Positions 12,968-19,754 of a DNA stretch of 19,754 nucleotides are shown here, one piece after another. Within the stretch, counting starts at the first letter, position 1. Each line of letters opens with the position of its first letter. The stretch is from contig JAIPBY010000012.1 of assembly GCA_021738605.1 (NCBI GenBank), forward strand, positions 1-19,754. The letters run 5' to 3'. Origin of the DNA: Chitinophagaceae bacterium. GTDB lineage: Bacteria; Bacteroidota; Bacteroidia; Chitinophagales; Chitinophagaceae. The notes below the pieces were generated by a model. It had not been told where the DNA came from. It did no database searches and saw only the letters and a program-made list of their open reading frames with translations. The translations under genes and the position numbers were made by a program.

Positions 12968-13000
12968 CACGATACCTCAGGGATTTAAAACCAGAATACT

Positions 13001-13555
13001 ATGTCTCGTATAGGTAAAAAACTTATTGAACTACCCGCAGGTGTAACGCTTACTGTTGGTGCAGGCAACGTTGTAACAGTAAAGGGCCCTAAAGGTCAAC
13101 TCACACAAGATATCGACCGTGATATCTCTGTTGAAATCAATGGTAACATTGTTGAGTTAAAGCGTCCTACAGACCAAATCAGGCATCGCGCCCTTCATGG
13201 TCTTTCAAGGGCTCTTGTCAATAACCTTGTTGTCGGTGTTACTGCAGGTTTCAAAAAGGAACTTGAATTGGTGGGTGTTGGTTACAAAGCTTCCAGCCAA
13301 GCCAATATCCTGGATCTTTCCCTTGGTTATTCTCACAACATCATTTTCGAAATTCCAAGTGAATTGTCAGTCAGAACAACCCAGGAAAAAGGAGACAATC
13401 CCCGTATTTTCTTGGAAGGTTCCGATAAGCAACTCCTTGGACAGGTTGCTGCTAAAATCAGGGGTCTGAGGAAACCTGAGCCATACAAAGGAAAAGGTGT
13501 GAAGTACAAGGGTGAATACATCCGTCGTAAGGCAGGTAAAGCAGCTGGCAAATAA
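13001..13555 (+). CDS. rplF: 50S ribosomal protein L6
   Basis: L6 lies near the sarcin-ricin loop and the factor-binding site of the 50S subunit. The 184-aa product shows two repeated domains: MSRIGKKLIELPAGVTLTV with VTVKGPKGQLTQ, then the conserved VGVGYKASSQ region and the C-terminal signature KIRGLRKPEPYKGKGVKYKGEY. It follows rpsH after a 103-nt gap and precedes rplR by 43 nt. Confidence 0.97.
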   Translation: MSRIGKKLIELPAGVTLTVGAGNVVTVKGPKGQLTQDIDRDISVEINGNIVELKRPTDQIRHRALHGLSRALVNNLVVGVTAGFKKELELVGVGYKASSQANILDLSLGYSHNIIFEIPSELSVRTTQEKGDNPRIFLEGSDKQLLGQVAAKIRGLRKPEPYKGKGVKYKGEYIRRKAGKAAGK

Positions 13556-13568
13556 TAATCGTTAACTA

Positions 13569-13585
13569 TCCTGGCAGCATCAGGA
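13569..13585 (+). other. Stem-loop in the rplF-rplR gap
   Basis: TCCTG (13569-13573) and CAGGA (13581-13585) form a perfect 5-bp stem with a 7-nt loop, 13 nt before the rplR start. No T tail. Function unknown; part of the series of small gap hairpins. Confidence 0.35.
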
Positions 13586-13598
13586 CAAACCATAAAAG

Positions 13599-13952
13599 AT
13601 GAACGTAAAATCATTAAGAAGACAAAGGATCAAGTATACGATCCGCAAGAAGATCTCAGGAACAGCAGCAATGCCAAGATTGAGTGTCTTCAGAAGCAAC
13701 ACCGAAATTTATGCGCAATTGATTGATGATGTAAACGGAGTTACCCTTGCATCAGCATCTTCTCGCGAGAAAGATATCAAGGCACAGAAGGTAACCAAGA
13801 CTGAAAAAAGCAAAATGGTTGGTGAAGCCATTGCAAAAAAAGCAATTGCTGTAGGTCTTGCCGGTTGTGTTTTTGATCGCGGTGGTTTTCTCTATCACGG
13901 TAGGGTTAAAGCAGTAGCAGAAGGTGCACGTGAAGGTGGCCTGAAGTTCTAA
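13599..13952 (+). CDS. rplR: 50S ribosomal protein L18
   Basis: L18 binds 5S rRNA together with L5 and anchors it to the central protuberance. The 117-aa product has the basic N-terminus (RRQRIKYTIRKKISGTAAMPRL), SVFRSNTEIYAQLIDD and the C-terminal FDRGGFLYHGRVKAVAEGAREGG, all diagnostic. It lies 43 nt after rplF and 32 nt before rpsE. Confidence 0.97.
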   Translation: MNVKSLRRQRIKYTIRKKISGTAAMPRLSVFRSNTEIYAQLIDDVNGVTLASASSREKDIKAQKVTKTEKSKMVGEAIAKKAIAVGLAGCVFDRGGFLYHGRVKAVAEGAREGGLKF

Positions 13953-13984
13953 TCATAATTTTGTTCAAATCAATATTTCAATAG

Positions 13985-14503
13985 ATGTCAAAAGTAAATT
14001 ACAGCAGAGTCAAAGCCGGAGACCTTGAGTTGAAGGAGAAAGTTGTAGCCATCAACCGCGTTGTAAAAACAACAAAGGGTGGAAGAGCGTTCAGTTTCTC
14101 GGCACTCGTAGTTGTTGGTAACGAACAGGGTGTTGTTGGTCACGGTCTTGGTAAAGCCAAGGAAGTACAGGAAGCAATCACCAAAGGAATAGAAGACGCA
14201 AAGAAGAACCTGATTAAGGTCCCTGTAATGAAAGGAACCATTCCCCACGATCAACTTGCAAAAGAAGGCGCGGCTAAGGTTTTGATAAAGCCTGCAGCCC
14301 ATGGTACTGGTGTAATCGCCGGTGGAAGCATGCGTGCTGTTCTTGAGAGTGTTGGTATTACTGACGTTCTTGCAAAATCGCTTGGTTCAGCCAATCCACA
14401 CAATGTGGTTAAAGCTACTTTCAAGGCCTTGGGTATGTTGCGTGAGCCTATTCATGTTTCTAAAACCAGGAGCATTGCGCTGAAAAGGGTTTTTAACGGA
14501 TAA
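13985..14503 (+). CDS. rpsE: 30S ribosomal protein S5
   Basis: S5 lies at the mRNA entry and the decoding side of the 30S subunit and affects accuracy; changes in its N-terminal loop give spectinomycin resistance. The 172-aa product has the double-stranded RNA-binding-like domain (KEKVVAINRVVKTTKGGRAFSF, VVGNEQGVVGHGLGKAKEV) and the C-terminal domain (PAAHGTGVIAGGSMRAVLE, DVLAKSLGSANPHNVVKAT). Length and motifs are standard. It precedes rpmD by 51 nt. Confidence 0.97.
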   Translation: MSKVNYSRVKAGDLELKEKVVAINRVVKTTKGGRAFSFSALVVVGNEQGVVGHGLGKAKEVQEAITKGIEDAKKNLIKVPVMKGTIPHDQLAKEGAAKVLIKPAAHGTGVIAGGSMRAVLESVGITDVLAKSLGSANPHNVVKATFKALGMLREPIHVSKTRSIALKRVFNG

Positions 14504-14554
14504 TCTTTCCTTCAATACATTTGATAACGCAACAATACCCCCAGGGGTTTCAAT

Positions 14555-14734
14555 ATGAAGAAGCTGAAAATAACTAAAGTAAAAAGTGTCATCGACCGTC
14601 CTGAGCGTCAAAAGCGTACAATGGAAGCACTTGGCCTCCGCAAAGTCAATGCATCTGTTGAGCTGGAAGCAACTCCTCAAATTCTGGGTATGGTCAGGAA
14701 AGTGACCCATCTTGTTAAGGTTGAGGAAATCTAG
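14555..14734 (+). CDS. rpmD: 50S ribosomal protein L30
   Basis: L30 is a small protein of the large subunit, absent from some bacterial groups but present here. The frame from ATG 14555 to TAG 14732-14734 encodes 59 aa beginning MKKLKITKVKSVIDRP and continuing KRTMEALGLRKVNASVEL; the pairing of an N-terminal KITKVKS strand with the LGLRK turn is the family signature. It lies between rpsE and rplO, its conserved position. Length is normal for L30. Confidence 0.95.
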   Translation: MKKLKITKVKSVIDRPERQKRTMEALGLRKVNASVELEATPQILGMVRKVTHLVKVEEI

Positions 14735-14813
14735 CAGATTACCTTCCCATTAATAAACATTATTTTTTAATACGAGTGGTCTTCATCGGACTGCGTTGAG
14801 TAAAACTGGCATC

Positions 14814-15263
14814 ATGAAATTACATACTTTAAGGCCCGCAAAAGGAGCTACAAAAAAAGAAAAAAGAATTGGTCGTGGTGAAGCATCAGGCCATGGTGGA
14901 ACATCAACCAAAGGTAACAAAGGTGCACAAAGCCGTGCAGGTTACAAATCCAAAAGAGGCCACGAAGGTGGTCAAATGCCAATTCAACGTCGTATTCCAA
15001 AAATTGGTTTCAAAAACAACGATAGGGTAGAATACAAAGTATTCAACCTCGGACAAATTGAAACGTTGATTGAGAAATATTCACTTGCTTCTTTCAGCAT
15101 GGAAAATCTTTATGTCAATGGTCTGGTTAACCGTACCGATAAAGTTAAGATTCTTGGTAACGGAGCCATATCTACAAAAATTGATTTCAAGGTGAATGCA
15201 ATCAGTGAAAAAGCCAAGTCTGTTATTGAAGCAGCTGGCGGTTCTGTTGAAATCATCAAATAA
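14814..15263 (+). CDS. rplO: 50S ribosomal protein L15
   Basis: L15 is a late-assembly 50S protein with a long basic N-terminal extension. The 149-aa product starts MKLHTLRPAKGATKKEKRIG and shows GRGEASGHGGTSTKGNKGAQ, GGQMPIQRRIPKIGF and the C-terminal SVIEAAGGSVEIIK. The frame is open from a TTG at 14796, but ATG 14814 gives the family's usual MKLxxLxPAxG start and is preferred. The 79-nt gap before it holds only A/T-rich sequence and no promoter that I can see. Confidence 0.96.
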   Translation: MKLHTLRPAKGATKKEKRIGRGEASGHGGTSTKGNKGAQSRAGYKSKRGHEGGQMPIQRRIPKIGFKNNDRVEYKVFNLGQIETLIEKYSLASFSMENLYVNGLVNRTDKVKILGNGAISTKIDFKVNAISEKAKSVIEAAGGSVEIIK

Positions 15264-15275
15264 TTTCCGATATTT

Positions 15276-15291
15276 AGTGGCCGTAGCCATT
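15276..15291 (+). other. Stem-loop in the rplO-secY gap
   Basis: AGTGGC (15276-15281) pairs with GCCATT (15286-15291) around CGTA, a 6-bp stem with one G-U, 27 nt before the secY GTG. It has no T tract, so it is not a terminator. It separates the last ribosomal gene from secY and might tune secY expression; that is inference. Confidence 0.4.
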
Positions 15292-15318
15292 TATACATAA
15301 CGGACAAAATATATCCCA

Positions 15319-16653
15319 GTGAAGAAATTCATTCAAACTTTCAAGAATATCTGGAGCATTGATGATCTGCGCAGCAAGATCTCAGTTACCATTCTGCTGA
15401 TCCTTATCTATCGATTCGGTTCTCATGTTGCTTTACCCGGTATAGATCCAAACAAATTGGACCTTCAAAGTGCCAAGAAAGGTTTACTTGGGTTGTTTGA
15501 TACATTCGCTGGTGGATCCTTCTCCAGTGCATCCATTTTTGCACTGGGTATCATGCCTTATATCTCAGCTTCCATCTTCATGCAATTGATGACCATTTTG
15601 GTTCCTCAAATGCAGAAGGTTCAAAAAGAAGGAGACAGTGGAAGGAAAAAAATCAATCAATGGACCCGTTATCTTACGGCATTGGTTACCCTTTTCCAGG
15701 CCGCAGCCTACGTTGCTTACCTTAAAAACGTAAGCCGCGATGCTTTGATTGAAGCTTACCAACCCTATTTCTGGATTTCAACCATTATTGTGCTAACTGC
15801 AGGAACTTTGTTTGTGATGTGGCTTGGTGAAAAAATACAGGACAAGGGTCTTGGAAACGGAACATCCATCATCATCATGGTTGGTATTCTTGCCCGCCTC
15901 CCACAATCTTTTGTTGGAGAACTGGGCGCCAAGCAAACCAGCGGCGGTGGTGGTTTATTGCTTTTCTTGATTGAAATAGCTTTCCTTATTGCGATCATAT
16001 TGGGATTGATCTTACTTGTACAAGGCGTGCGAAAGGTTCCTATCAGTTATGCAAAACAATTGGTTGGTAGCAAATCACTTTCTGGTGCAAGACAGTTCCT
16101 CCCATTGAAGGTTAACGCATCTGGTGTAATGCCCATCATCTTCGCACAAGCCATTATGTTCCTCCCAACCTTGGCTTCATTTACCAACCTTGAATCAGGA
16201 AAGGGTCTCGCGAGGATTTTTAACGATCCAAGCAACGTTTGGTACATGTTGATTTATGTTGTAATGGTTATTGCATTTACCTTCCTCTATACCGCACTTA
16301 TTTTCAATCCCAAGCAAATGGCGGATAACCTCAAGCAAAACAACGGATTCATCCCCGGTGTTAAGCCAGGTCAACCTACTGCAGATTATATTGGTCAGGT
16401 GATGGATCGCATCACTTTGCCAGGTGCCATCTTCCTTGCTCTTATTGGTATTCTTCCAGGTATTGCCCAACAACTTGGTGTAACCCAATCTTTTGCATCT
16501 TTCTTTGGAGGAACATCACTGCTTATCATGGTAGGTGTAATCCTGGATACATTGCAGCAGATTGAAACCCACTTGTTGATGCGTCAATATGATGGTTTGA
16601 TGTCAGGTGGTAGGATTCAGGGCAGACAGCCTGCAACCACCAGCGCTATCTGA
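15319..16653 (+). CDS. secY: Protein translocase channel SecY
   Basis: SecY forms the ten-helix channel of the general secretory pathway in the inner membrane, working with SecE, SecG, SecA and the ribosome. The 444-aa length equals the family norm. Visible landmarks: TM1 ISVTILLILIYRFGSHVALPG; the plug and TM2 region ending FALGIMPYISASIFMQLM; GEKIQDKGLGNGTSIIIMVGI; the cytosolic loop with YAKQLVG; the segment LPLKVNASGVMPIIFAQAIM; and a C-terminal tail LMRQYDGLMSGGRIQGRQ. The start is GTG at 15319, chosen because it yields the conserved MKKFIQTFKNIWSIDDLRSK beginning. It is one base away from map. Confidence 0.98.
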   Translation: MKKFIQTFKNIWSIDDLRSKISVTILLILIYRFGSHVALPGIDPNKLDLQSAKKGLLGLFDTFAGGSFSSASIFALGIMPYISASIFMQLMTILVPQMQKVQKEGDSGRKKINQWTRYLTALVTLFQAAAYVAYLKNVSRDALIEAYQPYFWISTIIVLTAGTLFVMWLGEKIQDKGLGNGTSIIIMVGILARLPQSFVGELGAKQTSGGGGLLLFLIEIAFLIAIILGLILLVQGVRKVPISYAKQLVGSKSLSGARQFLPLKVNASGVMPIIFAQAIMFLPTLASFTNLESGKGLARIFNDPSNVWYMLIYVVMVIAFTFLYTALIFNPKQMADNLKQNNGFIPGVKPGQPTADYIGQVMDRITLPGAIFLALIGILPGIAQQLGVTQSFASFFGGTSLLIMVGVILDTLQQIETHLLMRQYDGLMSGGRIQGRQPATTSAI

Positions 16654-16654
16654 G

Positions 16655-17455
16655 ATGATCAGAATCAAAACAAATCCGGAAGTAGAACTTATTCGTGAGA
16701 GTGCGCTTTTGGTAAGTGGTACCTTGGCTGAATTAGCAATCATGCTGAAGCCTGGCATCACTACCCAAATGCTCGACAAACGAGCAGAAGAATTTATCCT
16801 CGACAACAAGGCTGTTCCTTCTTTCAAAAATTACCGCGGTTATCCCTTTGCCACTTGTATATCTGTGAATGATGCCGTCGTTCACGGGTTCCCTAACAAC
16901 AATACCATCAAAGAAGGTGACCTTGTATCCATAGATGTTGGCGTCTATAAAAATGGTTTTCATGGTGACAGCGCCTATACTTTTGGTATTGCACCTGTTG
17001 CTGAAGAGCATCAACTGCTGATGCAGGCTACCAGAACTTCACTTTTATTGGGTGTTGAAAAGGCTATTGCTGGCAATAGGATTGGGGATATATCCTTCGC
17101 AATCCAAGATTTTACCGAGCGTCAGCACCATTATGGTGTGGTAAGGGAATTGGTCGGACATGGGTTGGGGAAGCAACTGCATGAAGATCCCCAAGTGCCT
17201 AATTATGGTAAAAAAGGTACTGGACCTAAGCTTCGTGAAAATATGGTGATTGCCATTGAACCCATGATCAACATGGGTACACGGGATGTTATTTATGATG
17301 CTGATGGATGGACAGTAAGGACAAAAGACGGTAAGTTCTCAGCACATTATGAGCATACTATATGCATCAAGCGTGGTAGGGTAGATATACTTTCCAGTTT
17401 TGATAATATTATTCAAAACGAAAATGCCAATCAATCTCTTTACAGCGGTTATTGA
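16655..17455 (+). CDS. map: Methionine aminopeptidase, type I
   Basis: This dimetal enzyme removes the initiator methionine from nascent proteins once PDF has deformylated them. The 266-aa product carries all five metal ligands: Asp94 (SIDVGV), Asp105 (GDSAYTF), His169 (ELVGHGLG), Glu202 (AIEPM) and Glu233 (HYEHTI), plus His77 (VVHGFP) and His176 (LHEDPQVPNY). The frame extends 16 codons upstream into secY, but ATG 16655, one base after the secY stop, gives the typical start MIRIKTNPEVELIRES. It is translationally linked to secY. infA does not follow, contrary to the usual order. Confidence 0.96.
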   Translation: MIRIKTNPEVELIRESALLVSGTLAELAIMLKPGITTQMLDKRAEEFILDNKAVPSFKNYRGYPFATCISVNDAVVHGFPNNNTIKEGDLVSIDVGVYKNGFHGDSAYTFGIAPVAEEHQLLMQATRTSLLLGVEKAIAGNRIGDISFAIQDFTERQHHYGVVRELVGHGLGKQLHEDPQVPNYGKKGTGPKLRENMVIAIEPMINMGTRDVIYDADGWTVRTKDGKFSAHYEHTICIKRGRVDILSSFDNIIQNENANQSLYSGY

Positions 17456-17492
17456 TCCTCGTTTCCTCATTTCTATGTCCTAACTTTATTCC

Positions 17493-19016
17493 ATGAGAAC
17501 ATTCATTCTGTTTTTGTGGTCTCCTTTTTTTGTTTTTGCACAATCTGAACCGGTTCTACAAGTCCGGAGTTTCAGAAAAGCCAATGAGCATTCAATGTTA
17601 TCTACTTATGTTGATTTTCTGAAGATTCCCAATGTTGCAGATGACATGCCCAACATCAAGAAAAATGCCACTTGGATTTCCGATTACATGAAATCAAAAG
17701 GGATTTCCAACGTTCAACTGCTACATCCCAAGACTTCAAATAAGCCACCTGCTGTATATGGCGAGGTGATGGTGCCGGGAGCAACCCAAACTGTCGTATT
17801 TTATGCTCATTACGATGGACAACCCATTGACTCAACCAAATGGAGTACAGGCTTGCATCCCTTTAAGCCCCGCCTTGCCAATGGTTCACTGGCCAATGGT
17901 GGTCAATTGATTGACTGGCCCGAGGGTACATCTACATTCAATCCGGAATGGAGAATTTATGCCAGAGGTAGTTCAGATGATAAGGCTGGCGTTTACACCA
18001 TCATCAATGCATACGCTGCCCTTGCTGCTTTGCATATCTCACCAGGCATCAACCTGAAATTCTTTTTTGAAGGAGAAGAAGAAGCTGGCTCTACTCATCT
18101 CAGCGAAATTTTTGATCAGCACAAAGCATTGCTGAAATCTGATATTTGGGTCATCAGCGATGGACCCGTACACCAGTCTGGCAGAAAGCAAGTTGTTTTT
18201 GGCGTACGCGGAGATACCCATGTGGAGTTAACCGTTTTTGGTCCTAAGCGACCTTTACATTCAGGCCATTATGGAAACTGGGCGCCAAACCCAGCCATGG
18301 AAATGGCACATTTGCTTTCAAGCATGAAAAACAACAAGGGCGAAGTAACTATCAAAGGATTTTATGACGATGTTCTTCCCCTGAGCGAAGCTGAAAAAAT
18401 TGCCTTGTCAAAAATTCCTGCTGTTGATGAGCAACTCAAAAAAGAGTTGGGAATTAAACAAGCTGAAAGAACAGGTACGCTCAACGAAAATCTGAATCGT
18501 CCTTCCCTCAATATCAACGGATTCCAAAGCGCTGGAGTCGGCAAACAATCAGCCAATGTAATTCCCACAAAAGCCATTGCTTCCTTAGACCTGAGACTGG
18601 TTGCTGGCAATGATTGGAAAAGGCAACAACAAAAAGTCATTGATCATATCAAAGCGCGGGGCTATCATGTGACAGATACTGAACCGACGGATAAAGAGAG
18701 GGCAATGTATGATAAGATTTGCATGGTGAAACGTTCCGATGGTTACAACGCCCAAAAGACACCCATGGACAATCCCATGGCGCAGCAGATTGTTGCTGCA
18801 GTGGCAGCAGCGCTTCCTCAAAAACCAGTGCTGTTGCCAACCTTGGGCGGAAGTTTACCGCTTTTTATTTTTGAGCAAATGCTCAATACCAAGCCTGTTA
18901 CCGTTCCTATGGCCAACCACGACAACAACCAGCATGCGGAAAATGAAAATATTCGCATCCAGAATCTTTGGGATGGATTGGAAATGTTTGCCTCCATCAT
19001 GATGATGAAAAAATGA
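17493..19016 (+). CDS. Secreted M20-family metallopeptidase (dipeptidase-like)
   Basis: Probable zinc exopeptidase of the M20 clan (carnosinase/DapE/CPG2-like), exported to the periplasm. Residues 1-16 form a signal peptide: MR, a hydrophobic core FILFLWSPFFVF and cleavage probably after VFA. Predicted dimetal site: His106 (YAHYDGQP), bridging Asp162 (SSDDKAG), catalytic Glu196 and ligand Glu197 (EGEEEAGS), Asp223 (ISDGP) and His481 (NNQHAENENI). His256 in RPLHSGHYG falls in the lid/dimerisation domain. At 507 aa it is near the size of M20 dipeptidases. It lies 37 nt after map and overlaps the next gene by 4 nt. Substrate cannot be read from sequence; a small peptide is likely. It is not part of the standard spc cluster. 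Confidence 0.9.
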   Translation: MRTFILFLWSPFFVFAQSEPVLQVRSFRKANEHSMLSTYVDFLKIPNVADDMPNIKKNATWISDYMKSKGISNVQLLHPKTSNKPPAVYGEVMVPGATQTVVFYAHYDGQPIDSTKWSTGLHPFKPRLANGSLANGGQLIDWPEGTSTFNPEWRIYARGSSDDKAGVYTIINAYAALAALHISPGINLKFFFEGEEEAGSTHLSEIFDQHKALLKSDIWVISDGPVHQSGRKQVVFGVRGDTHVELTVFGPKRPLHSGHYGNWAPNPAMEMAHLLSSMKNNKGEVTIKGFYDDVLPLSEAEKIALSKIPAVDEQLKKELGIKQAERTGTLNENLNRPSLNINGFQSAGVGKQSANVIPTKAIASLDLRLVAGNDWKRQQQKVIDHIKARGYHVTDTEPTDKERAMYDKICMVKRSDGYNAQKTPMDNPMAQQIVAAVAAALPQKPVLLPTLGGSLPLFIFEQMLNTKPVTVPMANHDNNQHAENENIRIQNLWDGLEMFASIMMMKK

Positions 19017-19754
19017 GCCGAAGAAAAAAACTAATCGTCATTGGAGGAGGGGCATCCGGTTTTTTTTGTGCCGTAAATGCTGCCCGCTTGGATAGAAACC
19101 TTGATGTTGTTATCCTTGAAAAATCAACAAAACTACTGTCTAAAGTGCGCATCAGTGGTGGTGGCAGGTGCAATGTGACCCATGCATCTACCATGGTAGA
19201 AGATATGCTGGATGCGTATCCTCGGGGAAGAAATTTTATCCGGAAATCTTTGCATCAGTTCTCTTCCAGTGATACAGTCAATTGGTTTGCTGAAAGGGGT
19301 GTTTCGTTAAAAACAGAACTGGATGGCAGAATGTTTCCTGTTACTGATCTATCCCAAACCATCATCAATTGTCTGATGGCAGAAGCCGAGCAATACCATG
19401 TCAAGATAGTGATGCAGGCTGAGGTCGTTTCCATTCACAAAGACCAGGAAGTATTCACATTATCTGTACAGACTGTCAATCAAACATCCACACTTGAAAC
19501 TGCTGATTTTGTATGCATTGCCGCAGGTGGACATCCTAAATTGTCTGGGTTTGATTGGTTAGAAAATACAGGCCATTCCATTGAAACTCCCGTACCATCC
19601 TTGTTCACGTTCAACATACCCGACAAACAATTGCACGCTTTGATGGGTGTTTCTTCAAAGCATGCTGTAGTGAAAATCCCCTCCTTAAAATTACAGGAAA
19701 CCGGACCAGTATTGATTACACATTGGGGGCTTAGTGGACCGGCCGTGCTCAAGT
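19013..19754 (+). CDS. BaiN/HI0933-family FAD-dependent oxidoreductase, N-terminal part (cut by window edge)
   Basis: The frame from ATG 19013 stays open to the window end (247 codons). The start overlaps the stop of the M20 gene (ATGA), which suggests coupled translation. The protein begins with a Rossmann strand and FAD loop, LIVIGGGASGFFCA (8-20), then ILEKSTKLLSKVRISGGGRCNVTH (34-57), whose GGGRCN block is the family signature. Further on are IAAGGHPK and THWGLSGPAVL, another conserved block. Members such as E. coli YhiN and H. influenzae HI0933 are flavoproteins of poorly defined function; BaiN is a bile-acid oxidoreductase in clostridia, which should not be assumed here. Family call is firm, reaction unknown. 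Confidence 0.9.
   Translation, partial: MSRRKKLIVIGGGASGFFCAVNAARLDRNLDVVILEKSTKLLSKVRISGGGRCNVTHASTMVEDMLDAYPRGRNFIRKSLHQFSSSDTVNWFAERGVSLKTELDGRMFPVTDLSQTIINCLMAEAEQYHVKIVMQAEVVSIHKDQEVFTLSVQTVNQTSTLETADFVCIAAGGHPKLSGFDWLENTGHSIETPVPSLFTFNIPDKQLHALMGVSSKHAVVKIPSLKLQETGPVLITHWGLSGPAVLK

Noticed and set aside
14535..14550. CCCCCAGGGG inverted repeat before rpmD
   Set aside because: A four-pair stem would leave only 1-2 loop bases; a realistic loop leaves 3 bp and no terminator tail.
14796..14813. TTG start for rplO, adding six codons
   Set aside because: The L15 family starts at the MKLxxL motif, which corresponds to ATG 14814.
17481..17488. TAACTTTA, a near-match to the -7 promoter box just before the M20 peptidase
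   Set aside because: It lacks the final G, has no TTTG at the right distance, and would start transcription on top of the ATG. A leaderless start is possible but unsupported.
1..19754. Insertion sequences, CRISPR arrays, tRNA/rRNA genes, defence or biosynthetic clusters
   Set aside because: No transposase, regularly spaced repeats, cloverleaf or rRNA sequence was seen on either strand. The region is conserved housekeeping DNA with no obvious composition shift.

Overview
The window is a stretch of a Bacteroidota chromosome, most likely from the Chitinophagales/Chitinophagaceae side. Evidence for this: protein sequences typical of the phylum (L2, L15, SecY, EF-G), promoters of the Bacteroidota type (TTTG, 19 nt, TAnnTTTG), almost no Shine-Dalgarno sequences, a zinc-free S14, and moderate GC. 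It is a housekeeping region dominated by ribosomal protein genes. I see no mobile element, CRISPR array, tRNA or rRNA gene.

Layout. On the minus strand at the left edge are the start of rdgB (1-110) and, overlapping it by 4 nt, a 166-aa unrecognised protein (107-607) whose C-terminal half resembles the DNA polymerase III psi subunit (HolD). Diverging from them on the plus strand is ilvE (665-1735). Everything after that is also plus strand. The str-type genes appear to be split into separate transcription units: promoter-rpsL-rpsG-terminator (1767-2744), then promoter-leader-fusA-terminator (2770-5060). A third strong promoter at 5102-5132 starts the long S10-spc cluster: rpsJ, a 269-nt gap, rplC-rplD-rplW-rplB-rpsS-rplV-rpsC-rplP-rpmC-rpsQ-rplN-rplX-rplE-rpsN-rpsH-rplF-rplR-rpsE-rpmD-rplO-secY-map. 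The usual continuation (infA, rpmJ, rpsM, rpsK, rpsD, rpoA, rplQ) is absent. Instead a secreted M20 metallopeptidase gene and a BaiN/HI0933-type flavoprotein gene (cut by the window edge) follow map.

How it works together. The products are ribosomal proteins of both subunits, the translocase EF-G, the protein-export channel SecY, and methionine aminopeptidase, which trims nascent chains. This is a single growth-rate-controlled translation and secretion module. Regulation probably lies in the gaps. The rpsJ-rplC gap folds into several long helices and is the best candidate for an uncharacterised ribosomal-protein-controlled RNA element. rpsH has a full Shine-Dalgarno sequence directly behind a hairpin, which is unusual in this phylum. 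The fusA leader carries a 12-codon upstream ORF. Most other gaps in the second half hold a short stem-loop.

Limits: all functions come from recognising sequence by eye. RNA folds were paired by hand without energies or alignments. The psi-like call is an inference.
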